Source: Anaerobacterium chartisolvens
Lineage (GTDB): Bacteria; Bacillota; Clostridia; Acetivibrionales; DSM-27016
Reading direction: 5' to 3'
Length of the DNA: 64,000 bases
NCBI RefSeq assembly: GCF_003337415.1
Contig: NZ_QPJT01000004.1
Location: 62,001-126,000 of the forward strand
Made by a program: the position numbers and the translations under genes. The notes beneath the pieces were generated by a model that ran no database searches, had not been told where the DNA came from, and worked only from the letters and a program-made list of their open reading frames with translations. This document shows positions 24,431-33,210 of this stretch, piece after piece (the first letter of the stretch is position 1; each line of letters starts with the position of its first letter).

Positions 24431-25120
24431 CTAAATATTGCCCAGATATTTTATTTTATCTGTATAAACAAGTATTCCCGCAGCTATTAATATAATTCCT
24501 GAAACGATGCTTACTGCCCTGCTATGCTTTTGAATTTCCTTAAGCGCGCTCTTAATCCTTTCAAACAGGAGGGCTGATACTACAAACGGCATTCCAAGCC
24601 CTATAGAATAGGTAAAGAGGAGCATAACTCCTTCCGCCATGGTGCCTGAATTTGCCGCCATACCCAGAGCAGATCCTAAAAAGGCCCCAAGGCATGGAGT
24701 CCAGCCGAAGCCGAATACCATTCCAAAAATTATTGAGCTTAAAAATTTAAGCCTGTCAAACTTAAACTCAAACCTCCTTTCCCTGTTTAGAAAGCCTATT
24801 TTAAAAAGACCCGTGAAATTCACACCGAAAATAATCATGAGAATGCCGCTGGCTCTCCTGAATACCTCAGCATGATCCTTCAGGAAGTGCCCAAGAGATG
24901 TCGCGGCGGCACCTAACGCTATAAAAATTATTGTAAAGCCTATTACAAAGCCTATTGAATTTAAGAGAACCCTTTTTTTGTCTAAAGAGCCTTCCCCCGA
25001 AGCAGCATTGGAGGAGCCGGCAAGGTAAGAGAAGTAAACAGGCAGCATTGGAAGTATACATGGTGATATAAACGTAAGAATCCCCTCTATAAATGTCAGT
25101 AAGTATGAAAAGCTATCCAA
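24431..25120 (-). CDS. ccdA: CcdA-type cytochrome c biogenesis / thiol electron carrier
   Basis: A 229-residue membrane protein with six predicted helices and the CcdA/DsbD-beta signatures: 'FISPCILPMLPVYFSYLAG' with the first redox Cys and 'GFGWTPCLGAFLGSALG' with the second. It carries electrons from cytoplasmic thioredoxin to extracytoplasmic thiol proteins. The start is TTG at 25120 with AAAGGA upstream. It heads the operon ccdA - TlpA-like - Trx/TrxB fusion - flavin reductase - glutaredoxin, a complete electron route from the cytoplasm to the outer face. No cytochrome c gene is nearby, so spore or exoprotein thiol reduction is possible. Confidence 0.92.
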   Translation of the reverse strand: MDSFSYLLTFIEGILTFISPCILPMLPVYFSYLAGSSNAASGEGSLDKKRVLLNSIGFVIGFTIIFIALGAAATSLGHFLKDHAEVFRRASGILMIIFGVNFTGLFKIGFLNRERRFEFKFDRLKFLSSIIFGMVFGFGWTPCLGAFLGSALGMAANSGTMAEGVMLLFTYSIGLGMPFVVSALLFERIKSALKEIQKHSRAVSIVSGIILIAAGILVYTDKIKYLGNI

Positions 25121-25249
25121 CAGGTCATCCGTCCTTTTATTATAAATTTAATCTTATTTACCACCTATTGTATATTATAATCAAAAAATCAACAAGAAAA
25201 TTTAGAACACAGCTTTTAGAACCTTTAGCTGTTTTCAACCGCTAAAGGC

Positions 25250-26158
25250 CTATTTTATATTCTCAACCTCTTCCTGTGTAAGCCCTGTGACTCTGGCTAT
25301 ATCGCAAGCCTTCATACCCATACTGCGAAGGTTTTTTACTATGCCCGTTTTTGCTTGCAGAGCACCTTTCTCTATGCCTTTCTCTATGCCTTTATCTATG
25401 CCCTCCTTCATACCCTCGTCTCTGGCAACCTTCTCCCTTGTTCTCTGATCCATGAGCCAAAGCTGCCTTGACTCATACTCCAGCCTCTTTTGCTCATCAT
25501 TGCTTATAACCTGCAAATAATTGAACGCATCCCTTATAGTCTCATTCGTCTCAGCCATAATCTCCATCTCTCCCTTCGTTCTTGCACCTATAAACCTCAT
25601 CCAGTCTATAGACGGGTCATTCATATCCGTTATCCCCGTCCCCTCCCTTACCTTCTTAAGCTCACAGAAATGCACCTCAACCGCATCCGTCAGCCTGTGC
25701 CCCGTCTCATCCTCATTTAAGTGGTATACCGTGTGCATCTTCCTTACAGGCAGAAATTCATAGTCCACTATATTTATTGCTATACACTTTTTAAGCGCGT
25801 GAAAGGTTTCTCCCTCTTTTACCTGGGTCGTGTACATCTTGCCTAAATAGTACAGCGTCCTCTCAGCCATAAACACAGACGGCAGCACCTGTATCTCTAT
25901 ATCAACCTGCTTTCCCCCGGAAAACCTCGCACGTATATCAAGTATACCCTTTTTGTCCTCCTCGAACATCCTCGGCAGCTCGGTGTTGATAATTTCTATC
26001 CCTTCAAACTCCTTCTCAGGCAGCCTCAGTATGGCACTTAGCAGCGATATGAGCCTTTCCTTATGCTTAATGTCTCCAAACAAAAGTTTGAAAACAAAGT
26101 CTACAACAGGCAGCATTATAAAGTCGCTGTCTTGTGCTGCTTTTGTATGCTTAGACAT
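25250..26158 (-). CDS. Rpn-family recombination-promoting nuclease / PD-(D/E)XK transposase-like protein
   Basis: A 302-residue protein of the Rpn/PDDEXK_2 family: N-terminal 'DFVFKLLFGD', then 'KKGILDIRARFSGGKQVDIEIQVLP', which holds the D...ExQ catalytic residues. Residues 247-270 are a short charged repeat (GMKEG-IDKG-IEKG-IEKG) that is typical of this family and easily changes in length. The C-terminus (MKACDIARVTGLTQEEVENI) reads like a small DNA-binding helix-turn-helix. Family members cut DNA and increase RecA-independent recombination in E. coli; they are often present in many copies. Ribosome binding site GGGGAGAG precedes the ATG. No inverted repeats mark it as an active element. 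Confidence 0.88.
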   Translation of the reverse strand: MSKHTKAAQDSDFIMLPVVDFVFKLLFGDIKHKERLISLLSAILRLPEKEFEGIEIINTELPRMFEEDKKGILDIRARFSGGKQVDIEIQVLPSVFMAERTLYYLGKMYTTQVKEGETFHALKKCIAINIVDYEFLPVRKMHTVYHLNEDETGHRLTDAVEVHFCELKKVREGTGITDMNDPSIDWMRFIGARTKGEMEIMAETNETIRDAFNYLQVISNDEQKRLEYESRQLWLMDQRTREKVARDEGMKEGIDKGIEKGIEKGALQAKTGIVKNLRSMGMKACDIARVTGLTQEEVENIK

Positions 26159-26402
26159 ATGCTCTCCCCTTCCGCAACCTTCAATATACTATTATTTTAC
26201 CAGAAATCTTCATGCATTAACATAGATTTGCTCCTAAATATGTGTTTATGTCCTGTGTTTAGAAAACAGTTTTGTTATATATCTATAATTTATTGTAACA
26301 TTTTCCCCACGCCTTGAATATTATTTAAATATAACCATATTATTTCTCCCGCTTTGTTTATATAGGCCGGGAGTCTTTGTTTTAACCCCAAGGGAGGTTG
26401 CT

Positions 26403-26567
26403 ATGCACAGTAAAAACACCGAGCTTTTATTCTTTATACTGGTCTTCCTCTTGCTTTTTTATGACGACAGGTATCTGGAGCTGCGCAGGGCCATAAATCC
26501 TAGAGCCGGACTTGGAGACAGCAAGATACTTTTCTTCATACTTGTATTCCTTTTGCTTTTTTATTGA
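26403..26567 (+). CDS. Small 54-residue membrane protein made of two near-identical halves
   Basis: The ATG at 26403 follows AAGGGAGG and opens a 54-codon frame. The hydrophobic segment LFFILVFLLLFY occurs twice, at about residues 9-20 and 43-54, separated by a charged stretch with several Arg and Asp (DDRYLELRRA...). The protein ends with the second copy. I do not recognise it, but the following small genes also carry short 'LLI-x-L-x-FLL' segments, so the set may act together, possibly in sporulation given the adjacent sleB. Two very short helices of 12 residues barely span a membrane, so interfacial binding is also possible. Confidence 0.65.
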   Translation: MHSKNTELLFFILVFLLLFYDDRYLELRRAINPRAGLGDSKILFFILVFLLLFY

Positions 26568-26599
26568 TCTAAAGCATCCAAATATTTTATAAAAGCATC

Positions 26600-26626
26600 G
26601 TTGTTAAAAACAATTTTTTTTGTTTT
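26600..26626 (+). terminator. Weak AT-rich hairpin with T run
   Basis: TTGTT-aaa-AACAA followed by eight T, 33 bases after the 54-residue protein gene. Short stem, so only a possible terminator. Confidence 0.35.
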
Positions 26627-26737
26627 GTAACACTTTATATGTTTTTTAATATTATATATGGTAAAAGTGTTTAATAAAAAAGACAATATATCATGGGCAA
26701 TCCGTATTAAATATTAAATTATAGAGAGGATGGTTTT

Positions 26738-27058
26738 ATGAATGAGTCACTGAATAAGAAACTGGCCGAAATGCTTGGGAAAATGGATGAAAAGGTGGTT
26801 AAGGCCAAGCTTAATTCCGCACTTGACATGCTTAAGAAGGGAAATACTGAGGACCTGGCCAAAAAAGTAAATAAAATGGATAAAGAAGATCTGATGAAAA
26901 AGTTTAACGAGCTCGACGAGAGCAAGCTAAAGGAGCTTAATATCGACAAGGATGATCTGAAGCAAAAAATATCCGGCGCAGACTTAGAAAAGCTGTCTCA
27001 GCTCATAGGAGAAAACGGAGATGAAATAGTTAAAAAAATTAAGGACTTTATTAAGTAA
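26738..27058 (+). CDS. Hypothetical small helical protein
   Basis: A 106-residue, highly charged, Lys/Asp/Glu-rich protein with no membrane segment or signal peptide. It appears all-helical, with loosely repeated heptads such as 'KKVNKMDKEDLMKKFNELDE' and 'LKELNIDKDDLKQKI'. AGAGAGGATGG precedes the ATG at a normal distance. I do not recognise a known domain. It is the first of three short genes on the same strand that lead up to sleB; shared small-protein character and spacing (70 and 17 bases) suggest one transcription unit. Confidence 0.75.
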   Translation: MNESLNKKLAEMLGKMDEKVVKAKLNSALDMLKKGNTEDLAKKVNKMDKEDLMKKFNELDESKLKELNIDKDDLKQKISGADLEKLSQLIGENGDEIVKKIKDFIK

Positions 27059-27127
27059 TCCCTGAATATATTATTAATAGGTTTAACAACCATCTGATCC
27101 CTTTTAGCAGTATTGGAGGCGTAATCA

Positions 27128-27535
27128 ATGAGTGATGATATGAGTAAAAAGATAAAGGAAATAGCTGAAATGCTGGGACAGGAGAACATGCCCGATAACG
27201 TAAAGGGAATTATTAACCTCCTGGCAGGCAGCGCAGGCCAAGGCCAGAGTCAGGAAAGAAAAAGCAATTCGTCTGACGAGGATTCGCCCGTCGCCTCTTC
27301 AAAAGAGCAAAGCAGGGAAAGAAGTGACATGGACGAAAATATAGAAATGCTGAGAAAAGTAAAAACGATAATGGATCGCTTAAACAGCACAAATGATCCC
27401 AGAGTTAATCTGCTTACGGCAGTAAAGCCCTTTCTAAGCAGCAAGAGACAACAAAAGCTGGGGACCTGTATAAGAATGATCCAGATGACCGGCCTTACAA
27501 GACTTATGGAAGGATCTGATAAAAGTTCTTTATAA
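27128..27535 (+). CDS. Hypothetical small protein
   Basis: A 135-residue soluble protein: a helical N-terminus (MSKKIKEIAEMLG type), a Gln/Ser/Glu-rich low-complexity middle (about residues 38-68) and a basic helical C-terminus (LTAVKPFLSSKRQQKLGTC, then IRMIQMTGLTRLM). GGAGG lies 9 bases before the ATG. No family recognised. The C-terminal segment resembles parts of small clostridial proteins found with spore genes, but that is only an impression. It is followed after 16 bases by the next small gene. Confidence 0.75.
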   Translation: MSDDMSKKIKEIAEMLGQENMPDNVKGIINLLAGSAGQGQSQERKSNSSDEDSPVASSKEQSRERSDMDENIEMLRKVKTIMDRLNSTNDPRVNLLTAVKPFLSSKRQQKLGTCIRMIQMTGLTRLMEGSDKSSL

Positions 27536-27551
27536 AGGGGGAAGAAGGGTA

Positions 27552-27896
27552 ATGCCTTACCGCAAAAAACCGCTATATAATAAGAAATATACATATTCAG
27601 GCTCTCTTTCAGACAATTATAGAGTACCTGAAAATGATAAAACTGTTAACACAATAATAAAGGAATCCTTTGAAAAGAATAAGGACATTCCCCTGCCCAA
27701 CGAAAAGGAAATCCCTGATGCCAATGATAACAGCAGCCGCGGAAAAGGCAAATTTTCTCTGATGAATATTATAGAGAGCATCCGTCTGGAGGAAATAATT
27801 CTTATAGGACTTATTTTCCTTCTTATTTCCGAAGGACTGAATGGAATAGAGGACGAGTTTCTTTTACTCATACTTATTTACATACTTTTTGTCTAA
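27552..27896 (+). CDS. Hypothetical small C-terminally membrane-anchored protein
   Basis: A 114-residue protein with a basic, Tyr/Lys-rich N-terminus (PYRKKPLYNKKYTY), a polar central part, and two short hydrophobic segments at the C-terminus (about residues 80-92 and 101-113) separated by an acidic turn (GLNGIEDEF). The segments EIILIGLIFLLI and LLLILIYILFV resemble the duplicated segments of the 54-residue protein at 26403. Start at 27552 with GGGGGAAGAAGGG upstream. Function unknown; followed by a terminator. Confidence 0.75.
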   Translation: MPYRKKPLYNKKYTYSGSLSDNYRVPENDKTVNTIIKESFEKNKDIPLPNEKEIPDANDNSSRGKGKFSLMNIIESIRLEEIILIGLIFLLISEGLNGIEDEFLLLILIYILFV

Positions 27897-27928
27897 TTCC
27901 AAATTTTAGCGTCACATTATACAATACG

Positions 27929-27960
27929 GGGGCTTTTTCTAAGCCTCTATTTTATTTCTC
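27929..27960 (+). terminator. Terminator after the small-protein genes
   Basis: GGGGCTT pairs with AAGCCTC (one G-T pair) over a 5-base loop, followed by TATTTTATTT. Confidence 0.55.
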
Positions 27961-28080
27961 TTTTTAAAATGCATGAATATTTTGCTTCAAATAACAAAAA
28001 ATATTTCTATAAAATATACGTTGCTCTAAACAGTACTTTGCTTTTTTCTTAAGAAAGCAGGTTATTTAAGGAGGATTAAT

Positions 28081-28782
28081 TTGCAAAAGACGAAGCTGTT
28101 ATCATGTTTTTTAGTTCTTGCGGTTACAATTCTGCTTTGCGGAACAGCACTTTACGGGAATGGTGTAACAAATTTGTACGGCTACAGCAGGGCTGCCCTT
28201 TCATACTACGGGTCAAGCGGGCAGGAGGTAAAAAACATCCAGTCAAAGCTAAAGAACTGGGGGTATTACAATGGAGCGGTAGACGGAATATATGGGTATC
28301 AGACCTATACGGCGGTGCGGGACTTCCAATATAAAAATAAATTAGAGGTGGACGGCGTTGCCGGTCCTGAAACTCTTTCAGCTCTTGGCCTGCCTACAGG
28401 TGAAGCCGAATCGTCCGCAGCAAATTGGAAAAGCAGCGATGTAAAGCTTCTTGCCCACCTAATCCACGGTGAAGCAAGGGGTGAGCCGTATACAGGCAAG
28501 GTAGCCGTTGCGGCGGTTGTAATGAACAGAATAAGAGACAGCCGGTTTCCCAAAACCATATCGGGAGTAATATATCAGCCGGGAGCCTTTGATGCCGTTG
28601 CGGACGGGCAGATAAATTTAGAGCCCGACGACTCGTCGCGTAAAGCGGCCAGAGACGCATTAAACGGATGGGACCCCTCATACGGCTGTATTTATTATTA
28701 CAATCCCTCCACAGCAACCAGCAATTGGATATGGACAAGGCAAATAATTGTAAAAATAGGAAAACACAACTTCGCAAAATAG
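28081..28782 (+). CDS. sleB: Spore cortex-lytic enzyme SleB
   Basis: A 233-residue exported protein: signal peptide (to about residue 27), a peptidoglycan-binding domain (about 42-105, 'GSSGQEVKNIQSKLKNWGYY', 'VDGIYGYQTYTAVRDFQ'), and a SleB/cell-wall hydrolase domain (about 120-230) with the catalytic-region motif 'LIHGEARGEPYTGKVAVAAV'. SleB is a lytic transglycosylase that opens the muramic-lactam-containing cortex when spores germinate. The start is TTG with GGAGG eight bases upstream. The usual partner ypeB is not next to it here. Strong evidence that the organism makes endospores. Confidence 0.93.
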   Translation: MQKTKLLSCFLVLAVTILLCGTALYGNGVTNLYGYSRAALSYYGSSGQEVKNIQSKLKNWGYYNGAVDGIYGYQTYTAVRDFQYKNKLEVDGVAGPETLSALGLPTGEAESSAANWKSSDVKLLAHLIHGEARGEPYTGKVAVAAVVMNRIRDSRFPKTISGVIYQPGAFDAVADGQINLEPDDSSRKAARDALNGWDPSYGCIYYYNPSTATSNWIWTRQIIVKIGKHNFAK

Positions 28783-28785
28783 TCC

Positions 28786-28990
28786 ATATAGGACGCGATA
28801 AAGATTTTACAAGCATAGAGGATATAATTGATTACAGAAATTTTTAATAGCAACGAAAAGACGCCTTGAGGGGAAATGTCTCACGGGTATGTCATCAGGC
28901 GCTTTTCTTAGATGTATTCCTTACGGGTCAAAAAAATTTCTTCCAGCAAGTTATATCCTCCATGTAAAATCTTTATCGCTGCATATCTAT
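28786..28990. repeat. Palindromic MITE-like element, copy A
   Basis: Core 28795-28979 (185 bases) with long imperfect terminal inverted repeats: each end reads GCGATAAAGATTTTAC then GAGGATATAA then AGAAATTTTT. An inner hairpin pairs CGAAAAG-CGCCT with AGGCG-TTTTC. The right part holds GTATTCCTTACGGGT, shared with copies B and C. No coding capacity. It begins right after the stop codon of sleB and could fold as one long hairpin in RNA. Confidence 0.8.
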
Positions 28991-29009
28991 GACAAGAGGA
29001 GACGGCTTA

Positions 29010-29807
29010 TCAAGCCGGCTCCTCCTTTAAAGGTCTTGTATTCTTCACAGAAAGTATCTTAAACGCGGCAAATACATATGTAATTAGAACTGAGAAAAAC
29101 GCCGTATAGAAAATCCACTTTATTATAAGAGCTGCGATTGTTCCGCTTATGCCCATAATAATCAATTGAAATAAAATGAAAATAATATCAAAAGCAATAA
29201 ACCTGGAAACCAGACCCCAGAAATACCTGTCCGCCGTACGCTTTCCCATTATAAATGCCTTTGCTCCATAAGTCATTGCAGCCGGATACCAAAACGACAT
29301 GTATGTACGAAAGAACATGAATCCTAAAAACACAACGCTTATCGTTATAAAATCAATAGCGATCGCGGTAATTAAAAGCTCCTGACTTCCTGAAAGCGCG
29401 GCATTTGTTATAACCATTGCGGGTACTGAGGCAACAAGTATAAAAACAACAAACACAACGGCAAGGAACAGGAATACGAATGACATAAGAAATATGCGAA
29501 AAAAGAATCTTTTTATTCCCGAGGTAAACTCCCCCTTCTCCTTAGGCCTCCCCTCAAGGGCATTGTTAACCATTCCGAAATATCCCGAAAAAATTATTGC
29601 TATGCAAATGGAAACCGCTACAAGAAAAGCCGCCAGCAGAATAATGCCCTGAACATTCATGACTGCCTTAAGCACTATCTGAAGCATTATAACTATGCTT
29701 TGAAATATGTCTCCTCCGCTCAAGGTGCTCCACTTTAAAAGTATATTGGCCAAGGGGTTAAAATTGTCTATAATACAGTATACAAATGCGATTATACTGA
29801 AAAACAC
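29010..29807 (-). CDS. Hypothetical multi-pass membrane protein
   Basis: A 265-residue protein (from the GTG at 29807) with about six membrane helices and no recognised domain; a YihY/DUF-type integral membrane protein is possible. The true N-terminus is uncertain. The same frame extends 18 codons upstream to an ACG at 29861 that stands 5 bases behind AGGAAGGTGG, and the encoded start (TKAFGKTIRVILSRPLII) looks like a natural cytoplasmic N-terminus; no ATG, GTG or TTG is present there. A TGTGCTATAAT extended -10 lies at about 29930-29940. So either translation starts at the weak GTG, or at a non-canonical ACG. Confidence 0.7.
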   Translation of the reverse strand: MFFSIIAFVYCIIDNFNPLANILLKWSTLSGGDIFQSIVIMLQIVLKAVMNVQGIILLAAFLVAVSICIAIIFSGYFGMVNNALEGRPKEKGEFTSGIKRFFFRIFLMSFVFLFLAVVFVVFILVASVPAMVITNAALSGSQELLITAIAIDFITISVVFLGFMFFRTYMSFWYPAAMTYGAKAFIMGKRTADRYFWGLVSRFIAFDIIFILFQLIIMGISGTIAALIIKWIFYTAFFSVLITYVFAAFKILSVKNTRPLKEEPA

Positions 29808-29979
29808 AATAATCAGAGGCCTGCTCAGTATAACGCGTATGGTTTTCCCGAAGGCTTTCGTAAAACCACCTTCCTTCTTAAAATGATTATATACGGCTTT
29901 TCTGAATTCAGACTTAAGCCCAGTGGTAATTATAGCACACTCTAATTATGGTGTAAATATCGACACGAAATGCATCCGC

Positions 29980-32133
29980 CTATATTCCCTTCATACTGAG
30001 CGATATCCTCTTTCTTGCGGCATCCACCTCCAATACCCTTACCCTGACAATGTCTCCTACCGCCACAACCTCCATCGGGCTTCGTATAAATCTGTCGCAC
30101 AGCTCGGATATATGCACAAGCCCGTCCTGATGAACACCGATGTCCACAAAAGCTCCAAAGTCCGCGACATTTCTTACTGTCCCCGTCAGCACCATTCCCT
30201 TTCTCAAATCCTCCAGATGCAGCACATCCGCCATAAGCATGGGCTTGGGAAGCTCATCTCTAGGATCTCTTCCGGGCTTTAGAAGCTCGTCTATTATGTC
30301 AAGCAGTGTAGGCACTCCCACCCCCGCCTGCTCGGCAACATTTTGCAGCCCCTTTTTCAAAACCTGATTTTTAAGATCCCCCAGCTTCCTATCTCTAACG
30401 TCATTTAAGGTATAGCCCATTATTTGCAAAAGGCTTTTTGCCGCGGCATAGGACTCTGGGTGTACAGAGGTATTGTCTAATATGTTTTCCCCTCCGGGAA
30501 CCCTTAGGAATCCTGCACACTGCTCAAATGCTTTATTTCCAAGCTTCTTTACCTCACGTATTTCCTTCCTGCTCTTAAACCTTCCGTTAAGCTCCCTGAA
30601 CTCTATGATATTTTTAGCGATTGCCGAATTGATCCCCGATACATATGACAAAAGGGATGCGGATGCCGTATTTAAATCAATTCCCACACTGTTTACGCAA
30701 TCCTCTACAACATTGCCCAGAGACTCTCCCAGCCTTTTCTGATTCATGTCGTGCTGGTACTGCCCCACCCCTATGGCTCTAGGATCTATCTTAACAAGCT
30801 CGGCAAGAGGATCTAAAAGCCTTCTGGCGATTGAAACGGCACTTCTTAATGCAACATCAAACTCGGGGAATTCCTCCGCTGCCAGCTTCGATGCCGAATA
30901 AACAGACGCGCCCGCTTCACTCACCACCATATAGTATACTTCCCTATCTATCTCTTTAATCAATTCCGCTACAAATATTTCCGATTCCTTCGACGCTGTC
31001 CCGTTTCCTATGGATATGATGTCAACACCGTGCCTGCTTATGAGCCCCTTCAATACCTTTTTTGCTTCCTCCACCTTGTTCTCCGGAGGAGTGGGATAAA
31101 CAACGGTGGTTTCCAGAACCTTCCCGGTATCGTCAACAACGCCTATTTTGCAGCCCGTCCTGTAAGCGGGGTCAAGCCCTAACACCACTCTTCCCTTTAC
31201 GGGAGGCTGCAGCAGGAGGTTTTTCAAATTGACGGCAAATACCTTCATCGCCTGCTCCCCGGCACGCTCAGTCAGCTCATTTCTTACCTCTCTCTCTATG
31301 GATGGCCCCATTAGCCGCTTATAGCAATCCTCCACCGCCTCCTCGACATATTTTGAGGTAATGGCGCGGGGGCTTTTAACGGTCTGTGCTTTCAGAAAGT
31401 CTATGATGCGCTCGTCGGGTACATCTATTCCCGCCTGAAGGTACTCCTCCTTTTCCCCTCTGTTGACAGCCAGTACCCTGTGCGCCGCAATTTTCGCCAG
31501 CGGCTCTTTAAAGTCATAGTACATCCTGTATACCGAATCCTCTTCCTTCTTCGCCTTTGAGGAAAGCATACCATGCCTGAAAAACATTCCCCTCACAGCT
31601 TTTCTGTACTCAGCATTGTCTGAAGTATTTTCCGCTATTATATCCTTTGCCCCATCCAACGCCTCCCCAATTGTACACACCTGCTTCGCGGGGTCTACAA
31701 AAGGCTCCGCAACGGCTTCTATGCTTCCCTTAAATATGCTCTGAAGGTAAATAATATTTGCAAGAGGCTCTAAGCCCTTCTCCTTTGCAATTGTGGCCCT
31801 TGTCCTTCTTTTGGGCCTGAAGGGCCTGTAAATATCCTCAATCTCCTGCAAGGTACAGCATTTATCCAATGCGGCGGAAAGCTCCGGCGTAAGCTTCCCC
31901 TGCTCGTCTATCAGCCTTTTGGCATCCTCTCTTCTCTCATTGAGGCTTCTTAAGTACATAAGCCTCTCATAAAGCTCTCTTAGAACCTGATCGTTCAGCT
32001 CTCCCGTGGCTTCCTTACGGTAACGCGCTATAAAAGGTATTGTATTCCCTTCGTCTATAAGCCTTACAGTATTTTGAACCTGAAGCGGCTTGAGCTTGAA
32101 TTCCTGTATCAATTGTGAAATAATATCCGACAT
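29980..32133 (-). CDS. tex: Tex family S1 RNA-binding protein
   Basis: A 717-residue protein of standard Tex length. Order: helical N-terminal region with 'IPFIARYRKEATG' (about residues 31-45), YqgF/RNase H-like domain from 'VLGLDPAYRTGCKIGVVD' (about 320), helix-hairpin-helix segment 'VSGINSAIAKNIIEFRE' (about 505), and a C-terminal S1 domain 'LTGTVRNVADFGAFVDIGVH' with 'DGLVHISEL' (about 645-715). Tex binds nucleic acids and affects transcription and translation accuracy and, in some bacteria, toxin expression. ATG with GGAGGA upstream; single-gene unit. Confidence 0.96.
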   Translation of the reverse strand: MSDIISQLIQEFKLKPLQVQNTVRLIDEGNTIPFIARYRKEATGELNDQVLRELYERLMYLRSLNERREDAKRLIDEQGKLTPELSAALDKCCTLQEIEDIYRPFRPKRRTRATIAKEKGLEPLANIIYLQSIFKGSIEAVAEPFVDPAKQVCTIGEALDGAKDIIAENTSDNAEYRKAVRGMFFRHGMLSSKAKKEEDSVYRMYYDFKEPLAKIAAHRVLAVNRGEKEEYLQAGIDVPDERIIDFLKAQTVKSPRAITSKYVEEAVEDCYKRLMGPSIEREVRNELTERAGEQAMKVFAVNLKNLLLQPPVKGRVVLGLDPAYRTGCKIGVVDDTGKVLETTVVYPTPPENKVEEAKKVLKGLISRHGVDIISIGNGTASKESEIFVAELIKEIDREVYYMVVSEAGASVYSASKLAAEEFPEFDVALRSAVSIARRLLDPLAELVKIDPRAIGVGQYQHDMNQKRLGESLGNVVEDCVNSVGIDLNTASASLLSYVSGINSAIAKNIIEFRELNGRFKSRKEIREVKKLGNKAFEQCAGFLRVPGGENILDNTSVHPESYAAAKSLLQIMGYTLNDVRDRKLGDLKNQVLKKGLQNVAEQAGVGVPTLLDIIDELLKPGRDPRDELPKPMLMADVLHLEDLRKGMVLTGTVRNVADFGAFVDIGVHQDGLVHISELCDRFIRSPMEVVAVGDIVRVRVLEVDAARKRISLSMKGI

Positions 32134-32238
32134 ATATCCTCCGAAATAAGCTTATTGGTATATATTATACACTTTATCCCAATAATATAGAAGATGCCTC
32201 GTTTATAAAATCTTAAAGCCGGTATAACGGAGGGTTTT

Positions 32239-33198
32239 ATGCTGAAAAATAAAGAAACACACATACTTGTGATAGATCCCCACTCTATCCCGGCAGGAAA
32301 GCTTTCCCGGCACCTAAGCGGAATAGGCTACACAACCTCCTTCGCCTGCACTCCCGACGCTGCCCGTGAGCTTATGTCTTCCTCCCTGCCCGATATAATA
32401 ATAATAGACATTCTTATGGAGGATGAAAACGGCAAAGGCCTGATGCCGGAAATAAGCAATGCCGCAAGGCCATATGGCATTCCAATAATAGTATTGTCCT
32501 CGTCAAATGATATTGATGCAAAAACCTATGCCTTTGCATGGGGCGCAAGCGATTATATATTGAAGCCCTTCAGCTTCCGTGAGCTTACCTCGCGCATTAA
32601 CGTCCATCTGAAGACCCGGGGCAGGCACAACGAGCTTAAGGAAAAGGTTAAAAAGCTGACGGCAAGGAATACGGCTCTCAAAAAAATGGCTCTTACCGAT
32701 ACATTAACAGGACTGTATAACAGGAACTATATAGCAGGCAGCCTGCACATAACCCTTGCGCGCTCAATAAGATCCGGTGAGCCGATATCCTTTATTATGG
32801 CAGACATAGATTTTTTTAAAACGATTAACGACACCTACGGGCATCAGACAGGCGACTGTGTAATTCGGGATGCCTCAAAGATTATAAAGCACTCAGTCAG
32901 AGAGTCGGATATAGTGGCAAGATATGGCGGAGAGGAGTTCCTAATTGTGTGCCCCATCACCGAAGCCTCGGGCGCAAGAAAAATCTCTGAGAGAATAAGG
33001 AGCAATATAGACAGCAATACCTTTATATGCGGAGACCACAGTATACATATAACAATAAGCCTGGGAATAAGAAGCATGGCTTTAAAGCAGGGGACAAAAA
33101 CAGACATTATTATGAATAAGCTGATTAAGGAAGCGGATATGGCTCTTTATAAGGCAAAATTCAAGGGCCGCAACAGGGTCGAGGTGTTTATTCTGTAA
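32239..33198 (+). CDS. Response regulator with GGDEF domain (diguanylate cyclase)
   Basis: A 319-residue protein: REC domain (about 8-125) with phosphorylation Asp in 'IIIIDILMED' and the conserved Lys in 'YILKPF', a short coiled linker, then GGDEF domain (about 155-318) with active-site 'RYGGEEFLIV'. The inhibitory I-site RESD sits five residues before the GGEEF, so product feedback by c-di-GMP is likely. It makes c-di-GMP when phosphorylated; the partner kinase is not adjacent (the nearby YesM belongs to YesN). Good ribosome binding site (CGGAGGG). Convergent with the yesN gene. Confidence 0.95.
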   Translation: MLKNKETHILVIDPHSIPAGKLSRHLSGIGYTTSFACTPDAARELMSSSLPDIIIIDILMEDENGKGLMPEISNAARPYGIPIIVLSSSNDIDAKTYAFAWGASDYILKPFSFRELTSRINVHLKTRGRHNELKEKVKKLTARNTALKKMALTDTLTGLYNRNYIAGSLHITLARSIRSGEPISFIMADIDFFKTINDTYGHQTGDCVIRDASKIIKHSVRESDIVARYGGEEFLIVCPITEASGARKISERIRSNIDSNTFICGDHSIHITISLGIRSMALKQGTKTDIIMNKLIKEADMALYKAKFKGRNRVEVFIL

Positions 33199-33210
33199 GC
33201 CTTTCGGCTA

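Noticed and set aside
25250-26158. Complete insertion sequence around the Rpn-type gene
   Set aside because: No terminal inverted repeats or target duplication were found at either side; the gene has its own normal ribosome binding site.
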